A DNA stretch of 64,000 nucleotides from Capsaspora owczarzaki ATCC 30864 (Eukaryota; Opisthokonta; Filasterea): contig NW_011887297.1 of assembly GCF_000151315.2 (NCBI RefSeq), forward strand, positions 597,587 to 661,586, in the 5' to 3' direction. Positions 45,579-57,537 of the stretch are shown here, one piece after another. The notes beneath the pieces are model-generated. The model had not been told where the DNA came from and searched no databases. It saw nothing but the letters and a program-made list of their open reading frames with translations. Both the position numbers and the translations under genes were made by a program. Position 1 is the first letter of the stretch. Every line of letters begins with the position of its first letter.

Positions 45579-46128
45579 GCTGAATTTGTAACGTGGGTCG
45601 GGAGTGTTTTGTGTGTGTAGGTGTATGGTGCAGGCGGGTTTGGGGATGCGTTCAGGTGTTTGTGTCGTTTGCCCCACAATCAACGCTGCAACACCGACAA
45701 AATCACAATCCAAACGCAACAAAAGCAGACTGAGGTGTGTCTGGGCATGGAATTGGCATTGCAAGCCATGCGGTTGTTGATGCGTTGGTGGGTGGCAGCA
45801 GCAACGTCCACACGCAGCAAATTGGAAGACGAAAGTGCTGAATCGATCGTTTTTCAATGATTTTCCATTCACACTCATCCCAACCAAAACAAGTAGAAGG
45901 GGGAAAAACAAAAAGAGACCCTGCAAATGAAAAATGGAAGCTTTCTAATGATAAAGCTTCAGGAGGCCCCTGCTGGGAGCGTTGGCAAAAGCAATGTTCA
46001 GCCAAAAGCTCAGCCAAAATCCAAAACCAACTGAAAAAAAAAAAAAAAAAAATCAAAACCGAAAAAAAAAAGTTCAACCCATTTCCGTCCCGCTTCAGTG
46101 ATCGCTCTCTCTTTATTTTTGTTCCGGA
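45579..46128. other. Divergent region RraA-like / eS6
   Basis: 550 bp without a supported gene. It contains A-rich tracts at 46034-46052 and 46062-46071. Just upstream of the eS6 start lies a pyrimidine-rich stretch (CTCTCTCTTTATTTTTGTTC, 46104-46123) that could act as a TOP-like leader. Confidence 0.55.
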
Positions 46129-47724
46129 ATGGTGAAGGTCCGTCTCTCAACAGAATCCGATACAGATTCATACGCAACATCGGATTGGGGCGTGGATGGG
46201 GCTGCTGCACGGCCGGATGGCGCCAGGACGGCCGTGCAAAGTGGAGGGACGAGGGATGGCGAAAGGGCTTTTGGGCTGTTTTGTGCGACCAAGGCGCTCA
46301 CCGATTTTTGTTTCCCCCTTGCCGTCCTGCCCGTTCCTGCTCCCTTTGCCGCCTTGTCCTTGACTTGGCATTGAACAGCTCAACATCTCCTACCCGGCCA
46401 CCGGCTCGCAGAAGTCCATCACCATTGAGGACGAGAAGAAGCTGTAAGTTTTTTTTTTTCGTTGGTTTTTTTTTTCGATTATTTTGTTGGCGTCGGCGTC
46501 CATTCGAAGGGGAGGGGCCTCCGCTTCCTGTTCGGCATAATGATTGAGAAGACGTTCATTCAGTCGGGCAGTGTTAAGGGCAGTTGGAGGGGCAGGGGAA
46601 CACGGGAATGGGGCGATTCCGTTCTCTGGATGGAGCTGGCAATGCGAGATCTCTAGAGTCCTGCTGCGTGGCTTGGCTCGCTTCCATCGCCTTGTCCGTG
46701 CCAGCACGTAGCGTATTTCAGCAATATTCGATCGCCCGTCGACAGCGCAGGCGCCACTCGTGCGAGGCGCAGGGGGGGGGAATTTCTTTGGGGTTTGATT
46801 TCTTTGTAGTCCATCGTGGCATGCTTTTTTTTTTGTTGTTTGTTTCTCATTTTTTCTTCTTCTTCTCTTCGCTCTTTGCCTCCGCCTTTCAACAGCCGCC
46901 CCTTCTACGACAAGCGCATCTCGCAGGAGGTCGAGGGTGACTTCCTCGGTGACGAGTTCAAGGGCTATGTCTTCCGCATCTCTGGCGGCAACGACAAGCA
47001 GGGTTTCGCCATGGTCCAGGGTGTCCTCACCAACGGCCGTGTCCGCCTGCTCCTCAAGGAAGGCCACAAGACTTACCGCCCTCGCCGCGCTGGTGAGCGC
47101 AAGCGCAAGTCCGTCCGCGGCTGCATTGTCGACCAGAACCTGTCGACCCTCAACCTTGTCATTGTCAAGAAGGGCGAGCAGGAGCTTGCTGGCATCACCG
47201 ATGTCACCCAGCCCCGCCGTCTTGGCCCCAAGCGTGCCTCGCGCATCCGCAAGCTTTTCAACCTGTCCAAGGACGACGACGTCCGCAAGTACGTCATCCG
47301 CCGCAAGATTGAGAAGGAGGGCAAGAAGCCAACCACCAAGGCTCCCCGCATCCAGCGCCTCGTGACCTCGGTTACCCTCCAGCGCAAGCGCCACCGCGCT
47401 GCTCTCCAGACTGCCCGTGCCACCAAGGCCGCGCAACAGAAGCAGGAGTACACCACCCTCATTGCCCAGCGCCAGAAGGCTGCCCGCGACGCCCTCATCA
47501 ACAAGCGCCGTGGCATCAAGGCCCCCGTCGCCGCTGCCCCCGTTAAGGCCGCTGCTGCCCCCGTTAAGGCCGCTGCTGCCCCCGCTAAGGCTGCCGCTGC
47601 TCCTGCTAAGGCTGCCGCTGCCCCCGCTAAGGCTGCTGCCCCCGCTAAGGCCGCCGCTGCCCCCGCCAAGGCTGCCCCCGCTAAGGCTGCCGCTGCCCCC
47701 GCTCCCAAGGGCAAGGGCAAGTAA
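46129..47724 (+). CDS. RPS6: 40S ribosomal protein eS6
   Basis: Three exons: 46129-46137, 46379-46443 and 46896-47724, about 300 aa. The first coding exon is only ATG GTG AAG (Met-Val-Lys), joined in phase 0 to [20 protein letters not shown]. Core motifs: [52 protein letters not shown]. It is a component of the small ribosomal subunit. In animals and fungi eS6 ends with Arg-Arg-x-Ser-Ser sites for S6 kinase. Here the protein runs [20 protein letters not shown] into about 12 Ala/Pro/Lys repeats (AAPAKA) and ends PAPKGKGK. No Ser remains in the tail, so canonical S6-kinase regulation appears lost. Codon bias is strong and GC3-rich. Confidence 0.95.
47518..47724 (+). repeat. Ala-Pro-Lys tandem tail of eS6
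   Basis: Repeats of 15-18 nt coding A-A-P-A/V-K-A copies follow GIKAPVAAA to near the stop. It resembles histone-H1-like basic tails. Confidence 0.85.
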
Positions 47725-48008
47725 ATGTCCGTCTGATCCTGTGTCCTGACTGATGGGCGTTTAGTTGTTTTACCCGTTTCGTCGCCCATGTCCGTGCGAG
47801 AAAGCAACAAAACAATTAAAAAATTCAAATTTCACTTGTTTTCTTCTTGGCCCACATTGTGTCGATGGTTTATTCGTTTGGTTGAAGGTGGTGGTGGGGG
47901 AGGCGGTGAGATGTGCAACAAAAACCACAGTGCGCAAGGCCCGTATGTGGCCTGACCCTGACCAGTACTGCAGCTTGCGAAACAACAAGCAAACAAACAA
48001 CCCACCAT
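47725..48008. other. Convergent 3' flanks, eS6 / GalNAc transferase
   Basis: 284 bp between two stops. No gene, RNA or clear repeat. Confidence 0.5.
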
Positions 48009-50841
48009 TCATGCCGTCCCAGACCACATGCCCTTTCGAGAGTGCCAAAAGTGGTAAAACCGAGGCTGGCGCAAGCGTTCCACCTCGAGGTTGGCAGACA
48101 GCACCCGATCAAGCAGCTCCCAGTCCTCACCGCCCCATCTGTCGCCAAATTCGCGAGTGTTCATGCCTCCGATGCGGTCAAAGTCCCGCTTGACGATTGA
48201 CAGCAATCCGTATCCAGCATGCTCCCAAAATCCGTTCGGGTGTGCAGGGGTGAAACCGCATCCGAGTCGCACCACGAGCGGCGCATAGACCTGCTTCGAG
48301 GCGATTGTGTGCTTGCGAATGTCGTCAAGCAACGTCGCGGGAATGTCGAGGTGCAGATCACACGTAAAGACAATGTCGTTGGCATTCTGGACGGTGTCGA
48401 CACCCGCCTGAATGCCCGTTGTGCGCTCAAAGTTGCCCGTTTTGCGGACAAACGTGTAGTGCGGGATGCGACTGCGCCGCAGCATTGCCTCGTAGTCGCC
48501 ATCGGTCGAGTCAAAGTCAACAAGCACAAGATTCACGTGCTCGTCGCGAGTCTCGATCCACAGCGCTTCGAGATTCTCAATCAGGTGCGCCACCCACGCG
48601 ACTTGGTTTTTCACAGGAATGACCAGATGAATGGTTGCGGTGGCATTCCACACCATCCCACTGGGGTAGCACAGCTCCTCGGCAGCCGACGGCCGGTACA
48701 CGTATTGAGACAGTCGCTGCACCTTGTCCGGGGAGTGCAACGGTGCCACGTCGATTTCCAAAAGTGTCCGCAGCGCACCGCGAGCGCGGTCCCGCTTGTT
48801 GACAATGTTGACCACTCGCTTTAACACGAGCGTATCGTTTGGACGCCGTGCGTTGAGCAAATCGAGGTACTCGACCACAATCTACGGAGAGTTCGAGACA
48901 GAGAGAGAGAGCGAGAGAGAGAGCACACACACATGAGTGCATGGCCTCGGCCATTCCAATCAGACAACAGAAAAAAAAACCACCGTCTTACTGCCTTGGC
49001 TTGATCGGTCGGAATAAGTGGGTTGGCGCTTTCCGGCTGTTGGTTGAAAAGTAACCCGGTCGAATCGTCAGGAAACACTTCCGAAACTTCCACCATCGAC
49101 ACTCCTTCGTAGCGATTGAGTTTCCGATTGGCGAGATAGCTCGGATGATACTCGCACGTCTCGAGGACATGAAGGGTCACTTGAGGTGGCACACGTGGAA
49201 TGCGCCAGAACTCTGTTCGAGGGTCCATCGCGGGAGACGGGGAAATTTCCGTGCCAGCTTCCACTTCAAAGTAGTGGCGGTGCGAAGGCGGCGCTGCTGC
49301 TGCACCATGATCGTGGCCATCGGTGGCACTGTGAAGCTCATCCAGCTCTGGAATTCAAAAGCAGCACAATGGCAAGTACCACAACGTAGCCGAGGAGGGC
49401 AATTGGTCAATTGTTTCCGTTCGTCTGTTCGTCCCACACACACACACACACACACACACTTTCAGAGACGAGCGAGCGTACCATTCTCGTAGCCCATCAG
49501 AAATTCCTTCTCGATGACTGCAAATTCGGTCTCACTGGGAGGTTGCCAAGCCACCGAGACATGCGCCCCTCCACCGCTTTGCTTGTGGAAAAGCTCCATA
49601 AAGTACGCGCGGTTGGCATCCAAGTGCACAGGCTGCGATATTTGAGAAGAATACCGGCTGTAATCGCCAGGATGGGTCCAGACTTCGTTTTCTGGATCCT
49701 CTGGTCGTCCGACAAAGCACAGCAGGCGCTCGTGCTCGGCAAGGTTGTCCGTGCTTAGCCAGAACTCGGAGGTGTCGTCAGACGCGACCGCAAACCTGTA
49801 CATTCCCGTGACCTTGGGCACAATAAAGCCAAACACGCGCTGGAAGTATTCATCGTCTGCAAAGTCCGCCGTAAGTGAAGCAACACGTCTCTTGACGGTC
49901 GGGAATCTGGGAAAGAGGGCGTGGTGTTTGCTTCTAGCCACTTTGCCACCACAAAGTCCTTGGAAAATGTGACTGTTGACAAAACCCCTCGCCAAGGTTG
50001 TCTTGTCCATTGGCAACGATGATGCCGTGTCGTTGAAGGTTTGATCTACGACTTCATTGAGCTGAATGTGGTGCACCTTTTTCGGACGAGCATGCGCGCG
50101 GCCAATCTCCTCAACTTCGGATGTGTTGCTGCTCAAAGGCACGGACTGCTGTTGGCTCATTGTTGAAAGCGCCCGGGATTTTGCCAAGTGTGCGAAATTT
50201 GGAGCTTGAGGGTCACTGAGAAGCGCAGTCGCGACCGACTCGTTCGCAGAATACGGCGCTGCACGAGGGTGCGAAAACACATCAGCAATCAACCCAACAG
50301 CAAAAAGAAATGCGTGAGATGGACTTTGACTGGATTCGAGTTGACAGCGTGTAAAGTGGCGAGAGAGGCAGCCGTGAAGCGAGCGAGATGGACAAAAAGA
50401 AAAACCCGGACACAAAACAGTAGGAAGTTTTGTTTCGGCAGACGCTTCACTTTGATCGCCTCTTCCCACCACAAAGCTCACCCCACTTGTTGCCTCCCAC
50501 ACGCCTTGGATGCATCACGAAGCCAAGAACGGCACCGGTGAGTCGACATCCCCCCATCATCAAACCTATGCAGAACAAACAACGGGTTTTCGGAGGAGCG
50601 TTGATCTTGGGATGTTTTTTCACTGCACCAACACCTGAAACACGTCTGTACCTGCGCATGCAAGAAGATAGACCCCTAGAGCGAGCGCAACAAGGCCAAC
50701 AAGAGCTCGAGTAATCACACGATGATTCATTTGCAAGCCTCGGTAGATTCCAGCGACGAGTGCCAAAGCACAAATCCAAAACAACGGGCGTTTGTGAAAC
50801 CAGCGTGGCGAATTGTGAACACGGGTGACAGCACTGCTCAT
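48009..50841 (-). CDS. PA14-domain beta-1,4-N-acetylgalactosaminyltransferase
   Basis: Exons in transcript order: 50841-50652, 50565-50482, 50258-49482, 49347-48992 and 48881-48009, about 759 aa. Residues from about 150 to 350 are a PA14 domain (MYRFAVASDDTSEFWLSTDN, ANRAYFMELFHKQSGGGAHV). The last 290 residues are a CHGN/GT fold: ATIHLVIPVKNQVAW, VDFDSTDGDYEAML, RKTGNFERTTGIQAGV, FTCDLHLDIP (DxH metal motif), RIGGMNTREFGDRWGGEDWE, HFWHSRKGMW. This architecture equals animal B4GALNT3/4, which put GalNAc on GlcNAc in the Golgi. The first two exons supply hydrophobic segments (FWICALALVAGIY, LVGLVALALGVYLLACAG). They connect in phase but would give two or three membrane passes, so the N-terminus is less certain. 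The alternative start is the Met at about 50161. Confidence 0.82.
49435..49459. repeat. (CA)n microsatellite in a GalNAc-transferase intron
   Basis: About 12 CA units sit in the intron 49348-49481, on the minus strand just after the donor. Confidence 0.85.
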
Positions 50842-51020
50842 TCAATTCACGAGAATCAACGCATAGACAAGCGCCGGGCTAACTTCAAAAGGATGTAAGA
50901 AATGAAAGAAAAAGAAAGACTGATTGAAGCACGAAAAGAAAAAAAAAGGAAGAAAACAAAATCATGAAAACTCGAGCTTTTTTTTGTACAGGGAAAGAGA
51001 ACGCCTTTTGTTGGTACCCC

Positions 51021-53496
51021 TCAAACATCCAAACTGCGCCCAGCTCCTTCCTCGGCAACCAGAGTCAAGCGTCGCACGGGCGGCGCGGAAAGGCCGTTCT
51101 GAGACGGAGGCCGGGCTTCTGATGCGGGAAATCCTGGGGAGGTCGGGGAGGTTGGCGACACGGACTCGTCGCCACGAGGCGAAAGCGGGGCTTCTCGCAC
51201 AGGGGAGAGCAGCGGAAAACTGCTGGTTGCGGGCGGAACGTAGCTGGTTGGTGGAGGGCTGTGGGGTGGGGATTGCGACTTTTTGCGCTGGCCGACAAGG
51301 TTGTGTCGAGGAGAGACTGGAGGAGTCGGAGCGTCGGGAAGAGAGGGGTCTGACGGCTTCAGCAAGTTCTGGCTGTTGAGGTCTCCGCTCGTGTTGGCCG
51401 TGGAGATTTTGAAAACCGACACGAGCTTTTTGCCTTTCGACGCCAGACGATGCGACAACTTGCTTTGCTGCTGGTGTTGCAGAAGCAGCTCCTCCTGCTC
51501 TCGCATTAGGCGCCTTCGTTCCTTATCCTGCTGAATGCGCTCGTACTTGGCATCGAGCTCTCGGAGCGTGGCGGCCAGGTTGCGCAAGTCTTGATCTCGA
51601 ATGCCGTCGTCGACGTCGCTGTCGCTATCACTGGCTGCGGCCTGGGCAGGAGCAGGAGCGGAAGCAGCAGCAACAGGAGCAGGAGCGGAAGCAGCAGCAA
51701 CAGGAGCAGAAGCGGCAGCAGCAGCAACTGGAGATGTGGGCGTCACTGTGACGGCTACAATGGGTGTAGATGTGCTCTGGAGTGACGAACCAGAGGCCGC
51801 GTTGGCGCCGACCACGTTGCTGGCCGAGATGGAGACCACAGGCTCATGACTGGAGGGCTCGGCGGTTGAAGAAGGAGGACTGTCGAGCTGTATGGCGTTC
51901 GTTGCTTCCAGGGACTTTTTGCGGTGTTGCTCGGCCTCGTACCGCTGGGCAGCCAGTGCAATGGTGGGCACCTTGCCTTCCTTTCGCACAAACTTGCCAC
52001 GAATGGCAGAGTAGATGCCTTGAACAGACCGACGGCGCTGCTTTTCGCGTTCGCGTGCAATTCCTTCGGCAAGCGCAGCCCGCGCGTCTAGTTCCGCAAT
52101 CATCTCGGCAAGAGAAATGAGCTGGTCGTCGCCCAGTTGATCAATCATGATCCCCTGGGCACTGCGGTCGACTTGAGCCATGGCAGTCGTGATGGCAGTC
52201 AGTTCGGGATCCATCTCGTCCGGCTGAGCCACGCGCGAGCCGCCGCGGGCTCCGGTCGCGGGAGCAACATGATAGTTGACAACAGAGCCCTTGCTGCCGG
52301 ACTTTTTCAACTTTGCGGGTTCCTTGGGCGGATCGACTTGATGAGCAACGACCGAGCCCTTGCTGTTGGACTTTTTCAACAGACGCCCCACCAAGCTCGG
52401 CTTTTGGGTTTCATTCTGCTCGGCTTCTTCGAGATCGCGGAGATCCTTTTCACGACGCGCAAAGGCCGCTGCCTCCGGGCCCAACCGAGAATCAAGGCGA
52501 TTCGTAGAGTTTGCCATCACATGCTCGTACAGGTGCTGGCGGTAGGAACGGTACAGGTCCTGGTTGCTGGCAGTCAGGGCCTCGTCCTCGGGATGCATAT
52601 CAGTGAGCATTTCCTCAAACGTCATGTTGCACGTGCTCGAGCGTCGGGGCGCCCTTGCAGTGGTGACCGGCTTGGAGGAGACCAAGTTGGTCGGGACGTC
52701 GTCGTCGCGTTCAGAGCTTGCAACCGAGTCGACAGACGACGCAGTGCGCAGCGGAGCGTCGCCGTCGGTGACAACAGGAGCGCTCTCTGTGGTAACCTTG
52801 TCGGCGGCAACTTTCTCTGCTGCCGCTTGTTGCGACTGGCTGATGGGAGTGGCGGTTCCCGAAGAGCGTACCGAGCTTGCAGACATGGGGGTGACCGAAC
52901 CGGAAGTGTCGGGTCGTGTGCTTGGGGCGGTAGTATCACCTGCAACAGCTGCAGGAGCTGCAAGCGCACTCGTACTCTTGTTGGCGACTTCGGATTCCCG
53001 TGCAGCAGCTTCGTCGCCGCCCGCAGCCTCCGACTCGCTCGTTCGTCGCAGCGTCTTCTTGAGACGAGTCACGATGTTTTGCTTGGACACGCCAGACACA
53101 TCTCCTTCCGCCGGTGTTGCACTTCCAGAGGCGTGGGCCGAGCCGGAAGCCGAGTCGTTTTCACGCAGAGCACGCTTTCGCGCTTTGGCCTCCGCTCGCT
53201 CTTGCCGTTGCCGCATCGCCAGTTCGCGCTCAAACTGCTTACGCTGCTCCTGCCGCCTGCGGTCCAGGGCCTTCTTGTCCACGGGCGTGGCGACGCCCAT
53301 CGGAGTAGCGACACGCTTGCCTTGAATCGGCGGGTAGAGCAGTGCATGTTGCCTGGCTTCGAGCTCGGCGACACGCAGCTCTTCCAACATGCTGGCAATA
53401 TTGCGCAAGTCATTGTCTCGATATTGGGAAACGTCTGATTCCGACAAAATTCGCCGCAGGGCAGCGTTAATCTCCTGGACTGTCGAGGGTTCATCT

Positions 53497-53549
<53 letters not shown>

Positions 53550-56500
53550 GGCAGCGGCGGCGGCTTCTGTCGGGGGAGTAGTTTCCGCCAAAAGCGTCAC
53601 ATCGGCACCAGAAGTAGAAGACGATGAGGGCAAAGTGGACGTGCTGGGATCCCGCGAGGATGACGAGGGTGCCGCCGCGGCCGACGATTGCGCAGCCATG
53701 GCAATGTTCTCAGTGCTAACCTGTTCGTCGACGGATGGAGGCAATGCTACCGCGTGGGCATCGTGAGCCGACAGCCGACGACGAAGGGTCTGGATGGCAT
53801 TGGAAAACGCATTGTCGACGCGGAATCGGAACGCGGATGGCAGGCCAAGGCTGACCGAGTTGGCGATGGCTTCGTCGCGGGCTGCCTGGATGCGCTCGCG
53901 CAAGACAGCTTCGCGCTCGAGCTCTGCCAGCATTTCGGCCACCGTGAACAGTCGGCGACGCCGACGCGAGTTGTGCGAGACCTCCGTATCGCTGAATGAC
54001 CGCAGGTGGCTGCTGACACTGGGGTGGTCGTCATCGTCGTTATCGTAATCGCTCTCATCGTCACCATCGCTGCTCAAGCTGTCATAGTGGTTGTCCAAAA
54101 CCCGCGCAGGCCGAGCCTGAGGACCCGGTCGTCGCGCAACCGTTTCCGATTCGTCGTCCACGTCGTACGAGCCCCGAGCAATGGCCATCCCTAGCCGCGT
54201 GCTCGCAGCCACCGGATCAGATGGCAGATGTGCAATGGCAGGGGTGGGGTGTTGCAGGCCTTCAGACTCCTCAAGCGGAGGTTGCAACGAAGTGCTTGAG
54301 CCGCTGTAGGGGTTGGCCAGCGGTGAGACGAGGTTCCAAGTCGTAGCAGGAGCGGCAGGGACCAGATGCAATGCCGGTGAGGATGAAGGCTGCTGGGGCG
54401 GTTGTGACTGAGCAGGGATTACGGTGTCGGGTGCAGACGGGTCTGCTGGGGTCGGGGTGGACGGAGTGGAGACGGGTGCCGCTTGTGGCGACGATCCCAG
54501 CACTACCACGGGCGTCGTCGTTGTCGTCGTCGTCGTTGCAGGCTGTGCAGCAGCAGCGGCAGCAGCACTAGCCGCGAGTGCAGGGGTGGTGAGCGGAATT
54601 GCAGTGACAGACGAGGACAGTGCTGGACGAGCCGCGCTCGAGGACGCAGCTGCAGAAGACGACGACACCGCTGATGGAGCGTCCTGAGGTTGCGCCTTCA
54701 TGGAGGATTTGGGAACCTTTGCCGCCTGGTCGGGTTTGCTCTTCTGCTTACGCGAGCCAGAAGTCATGGCGCGCGCCAAATGTTGGGCCTTGCTGGCAAG
54801 CCGGGAGGCAGCGGACGCCCGACGGGGTTTTTGCTGCTGCTGCAGCTGGGCCTGCCTGGATTTCATCATGTACTCTGGCGGATCCTCGTTCAGCATGTCT
54901 GTCCAGTGCATTCGCTTTCGTTGGGTGCCAACAGTGTCATCGTCCGAGTCGTCCGAGGAGCTGACATCGCGGACGTCACGAATCCGTGCGTGTGGGCGCG
55001 CCGACACCGAGACTGGCGCCGTGGTTGCTGCGACAGACGCGATGGCAGATACGGCCGCAGTTAGCCGGGTGGCCGAGTTGGACTTGGACAGCGAGCCGCT
55101 GGTCGAGCCCACGCCACGGTTTGAGTTGGATCGTGAAAGCGAGCCGTGCGTGCCGACAGCAGTTGCCTGCTCGTCGTCACTGGTCAAACCGAGGCTGAGG
55201 CGGCGGAATTCGACATTCCCGCCCCCTGAGGATCGAGAAAAGCTGCTTTGGCGCTGATGATGATGATGAAGTTTGCCGAGCGACGACGAGGAAAGGGAGG
55301 AAAGGCGATGTTGCGAGCCGCGCGGAGAACCTGACGGCGACGGTTCCTTGGAGCCGTCCCGGTGTTGCGCCACGTGAGTCGTGGACAAGGGGCGAGGGAT
55401 GATGGGCTTGCCGGTTGGGCCAAAGGCTTGGGCGGCCGTTTTTGGCTCCGAATCCGGCAGGAGCACATTCAGCACTTGCTGCTGACGCAAAATGGCACGC
55501 GAATCAAGCTCGTCCAGAATTTCCGTCAACATGCGAATATTCGAGTCTCGGACGGCTCTCAGAGATTCTCGCTGGGAAAGGTACGCACTGTCGCCAAACA
55601 TGGCGTCGTGCACGCTGCGGCGGCTCCCGGCTTGCGACCGAGGACCACCCAAGTTCATTGCAGACGACGCGTACTCGCGCGTCCCGTCGCCGTGGTTTCG
55701 GCCCTGTGAGAAGATGGGAAGCGAGGACAAGGAGGCTGTTCGATGGTGGCTTCGCCGACGCGCAGGCAATCCGTCGCCCACAATCGCTGGCGACCGTGCT
55801 GCCGCTGTCGACGCCGTCATCGTGCTTGCCAGTACGGTCGGCCCGCTCACACTCGACTTCCTGGAGCGAGTCACCACTTTGGTTGGCGAAGGGGCGGTCG
55901 TCAAGGCCGGCGTCGCTTCTTCACCGGCGTCTGGCGTGTCTGCCGCTGACGCTGCCGACTCTACCGCAACAGGTGCGTGCTGTTGGTCTGTGGGTTGCGG
56001 AAGGGTGGAGGAGGAGGCTGACAGAGCCGCGGGTGTTGTTGAGGTGTCTCGAGTTGTTTGGTCGTTGCGGTTTGAGTTTGCTGACGCTGCTGCTTGGACT
56101 TGGACGTCCTCGCCACCACCAGCTTTGTCGTCGTCGTCGCCGTCATCATCATCATCGTCGTCGTCGTCGATTTCTTCGTCTGTTGTCGAGCCCTTGGTTT
56201 CAGCGCCGCCCGCGTGGATGGCGGACGCCGAGGACGAGACAAATCCGTCCACAGTGCGAATGACTTGGTGCAGCGCCGAGACCAGGTTGGCAGTGGACTG
56301 CTGTGCCGCAGCGTACCGCGCGACCGCAATGGACTCTGTCGATGAGCTTGTGCTCGAGTCGTCCGTGATGCCCTCGCCTTCGGTCTCCATCGTCCTCGCT
56401 GCGTGATCTGTTCCCAAAACGCGAGTGTGAAGTGGAAATATCGAGTCAAAAGCGTCAACAAGGAAGCAAACAAACAAACAAACAAGCCAAAATAGCGGGT

Positions 56501-56655
56501 GTCAAGAAAACAAGAGAAGTGAGTCATACGCTTTTTGCGGGGGAAAACTGGAGCAATGACAAACAGCATCATCGTCAATCGTTTGGCAACAGAGTTCCTC
56601 AAAGATCAACAGAAACAACGAAAGCAAAAGGAAAATTGAATTTTTCGGAGTTTGG

Positions 56656-56687
<32 letters not shown>

Positions 56688-57537
56688 GCATGAGGAAATG
56701 AAACATTTGCATCAAAAAACCAAGATTCAAAAACCCAAACCAACAATCAAACGATGGTTGGATTCGTGTTTGACTCTGTGCTGTGGTCATCGATGCAATG
56801 GAATATTGACCCGTTGTCTGTGCTCTCTCTGTCTCTGTCTGTCTCTGTCTGTCTCTGTCTCCGTGCTCACCCACAACCCCGCAACAGGGTCGTTTGAAAA
56901 AAACCCCAGACAACAGCGAGCGGAAAACCCCCCCCCCTTCTTTGGCAAGTCTTCCCTCGCCTCTTCCATTGCACTACCACTTCATGTCGCACGCATTACA
57001 AAAGCGGGGCGAGATGAAAGGTGGGATGGAGCTCAGACAGAAGAAAGGCCGCACGCTTCTTGTTGCTATCAAGAAAAAAAAAAAACCCAACAAAAAAAAA
57101 AATAAAAAAAATAAAATAAAAAAAATAAAAGAAAAATAAACAAAAGAAGAGCGGGGTTGATTGCGCTGCTCACCTTGGGCAGGCTTTGATGGTGCTGCTG
57201 CAGCTGCTGTGTAGCTGGTGACGGCAGAGGAATCGGCAGTCGACAGGCCGGTGGCAGCGGCGGTGGTTGCGGCGGTGGTGGCTGCGGCGAACTGCTGGTA
57301 CTGCTGCTGCAGCTGCTGGGCGAGCATCGACTCGACTTCAGCGCGGATGGTTGCCTCCCTTGCAGCCACCGCCTGCGCAATCATGGCCTGCACCTGGTCC
57401 ATCGAGAACATGGTCGCGGGAGGCTGCGCGGCCGCTGGTGTCGCAGACGGAGTCGCAGCGGGAGCAGGCAGAGCTGTTGCTTCCGTCGACATTGACAGTG
57501 CTCCTGCCGCCTCTCCAGAGGTCGCTTCCTCACTCAT
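51021..57537 (-). CDS. Giant low-complexity protein with five helical repeats, unrecognised
   Basis: The main exon 56407-51021 is one open frame of about 1790 codons (first Met 56390, METEGEGITDDSS). An upstream exon 57537-57174 (MSEEATSGEAAGALSM, then VQAMIAQAVAAREATIRAEV) can join it in phase 1 across a 766-bp intron; this join is uncertain. I know no family for it. Disordered Ser/Ala/Pro/Asp sequence alternates with a short motif of the form LRxLAxMLxELDxRA. Copies: IRMLTEILDELDSRAIL, FTVAEMLAELEREAVL, LRNIASMLEELRVAELEA, LISLAEMIAELDARAAL and LRNLAATLRELDAKYERI. Charged helices (RRRQEQRKQFERELAMRQRQ) follow some copies. KKSxSKGSVV occurs twice. No membrane segment or catalytic motif was seen. 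A cytoskeletal or scaffold role is only a guess. Confidence 0.72.
53500..53549. repeat. (CAG)n tract coding poly-Ala in the giant protein
   Basis: About 16 CAG units (plus strand) read GCT on the minus strand, giving a poly-Ala run just before the third helical motif copy. Confidence 0.85.

Noticed and set aside
45579-45926. N-terminal extension of the RraA-like frame
   Set aside because: The frame stays open upstream of 45578, but the sequence (LFLFFPLLLVLVGMS) is T-rich flank. The Met at 45578 gives the normal family length.
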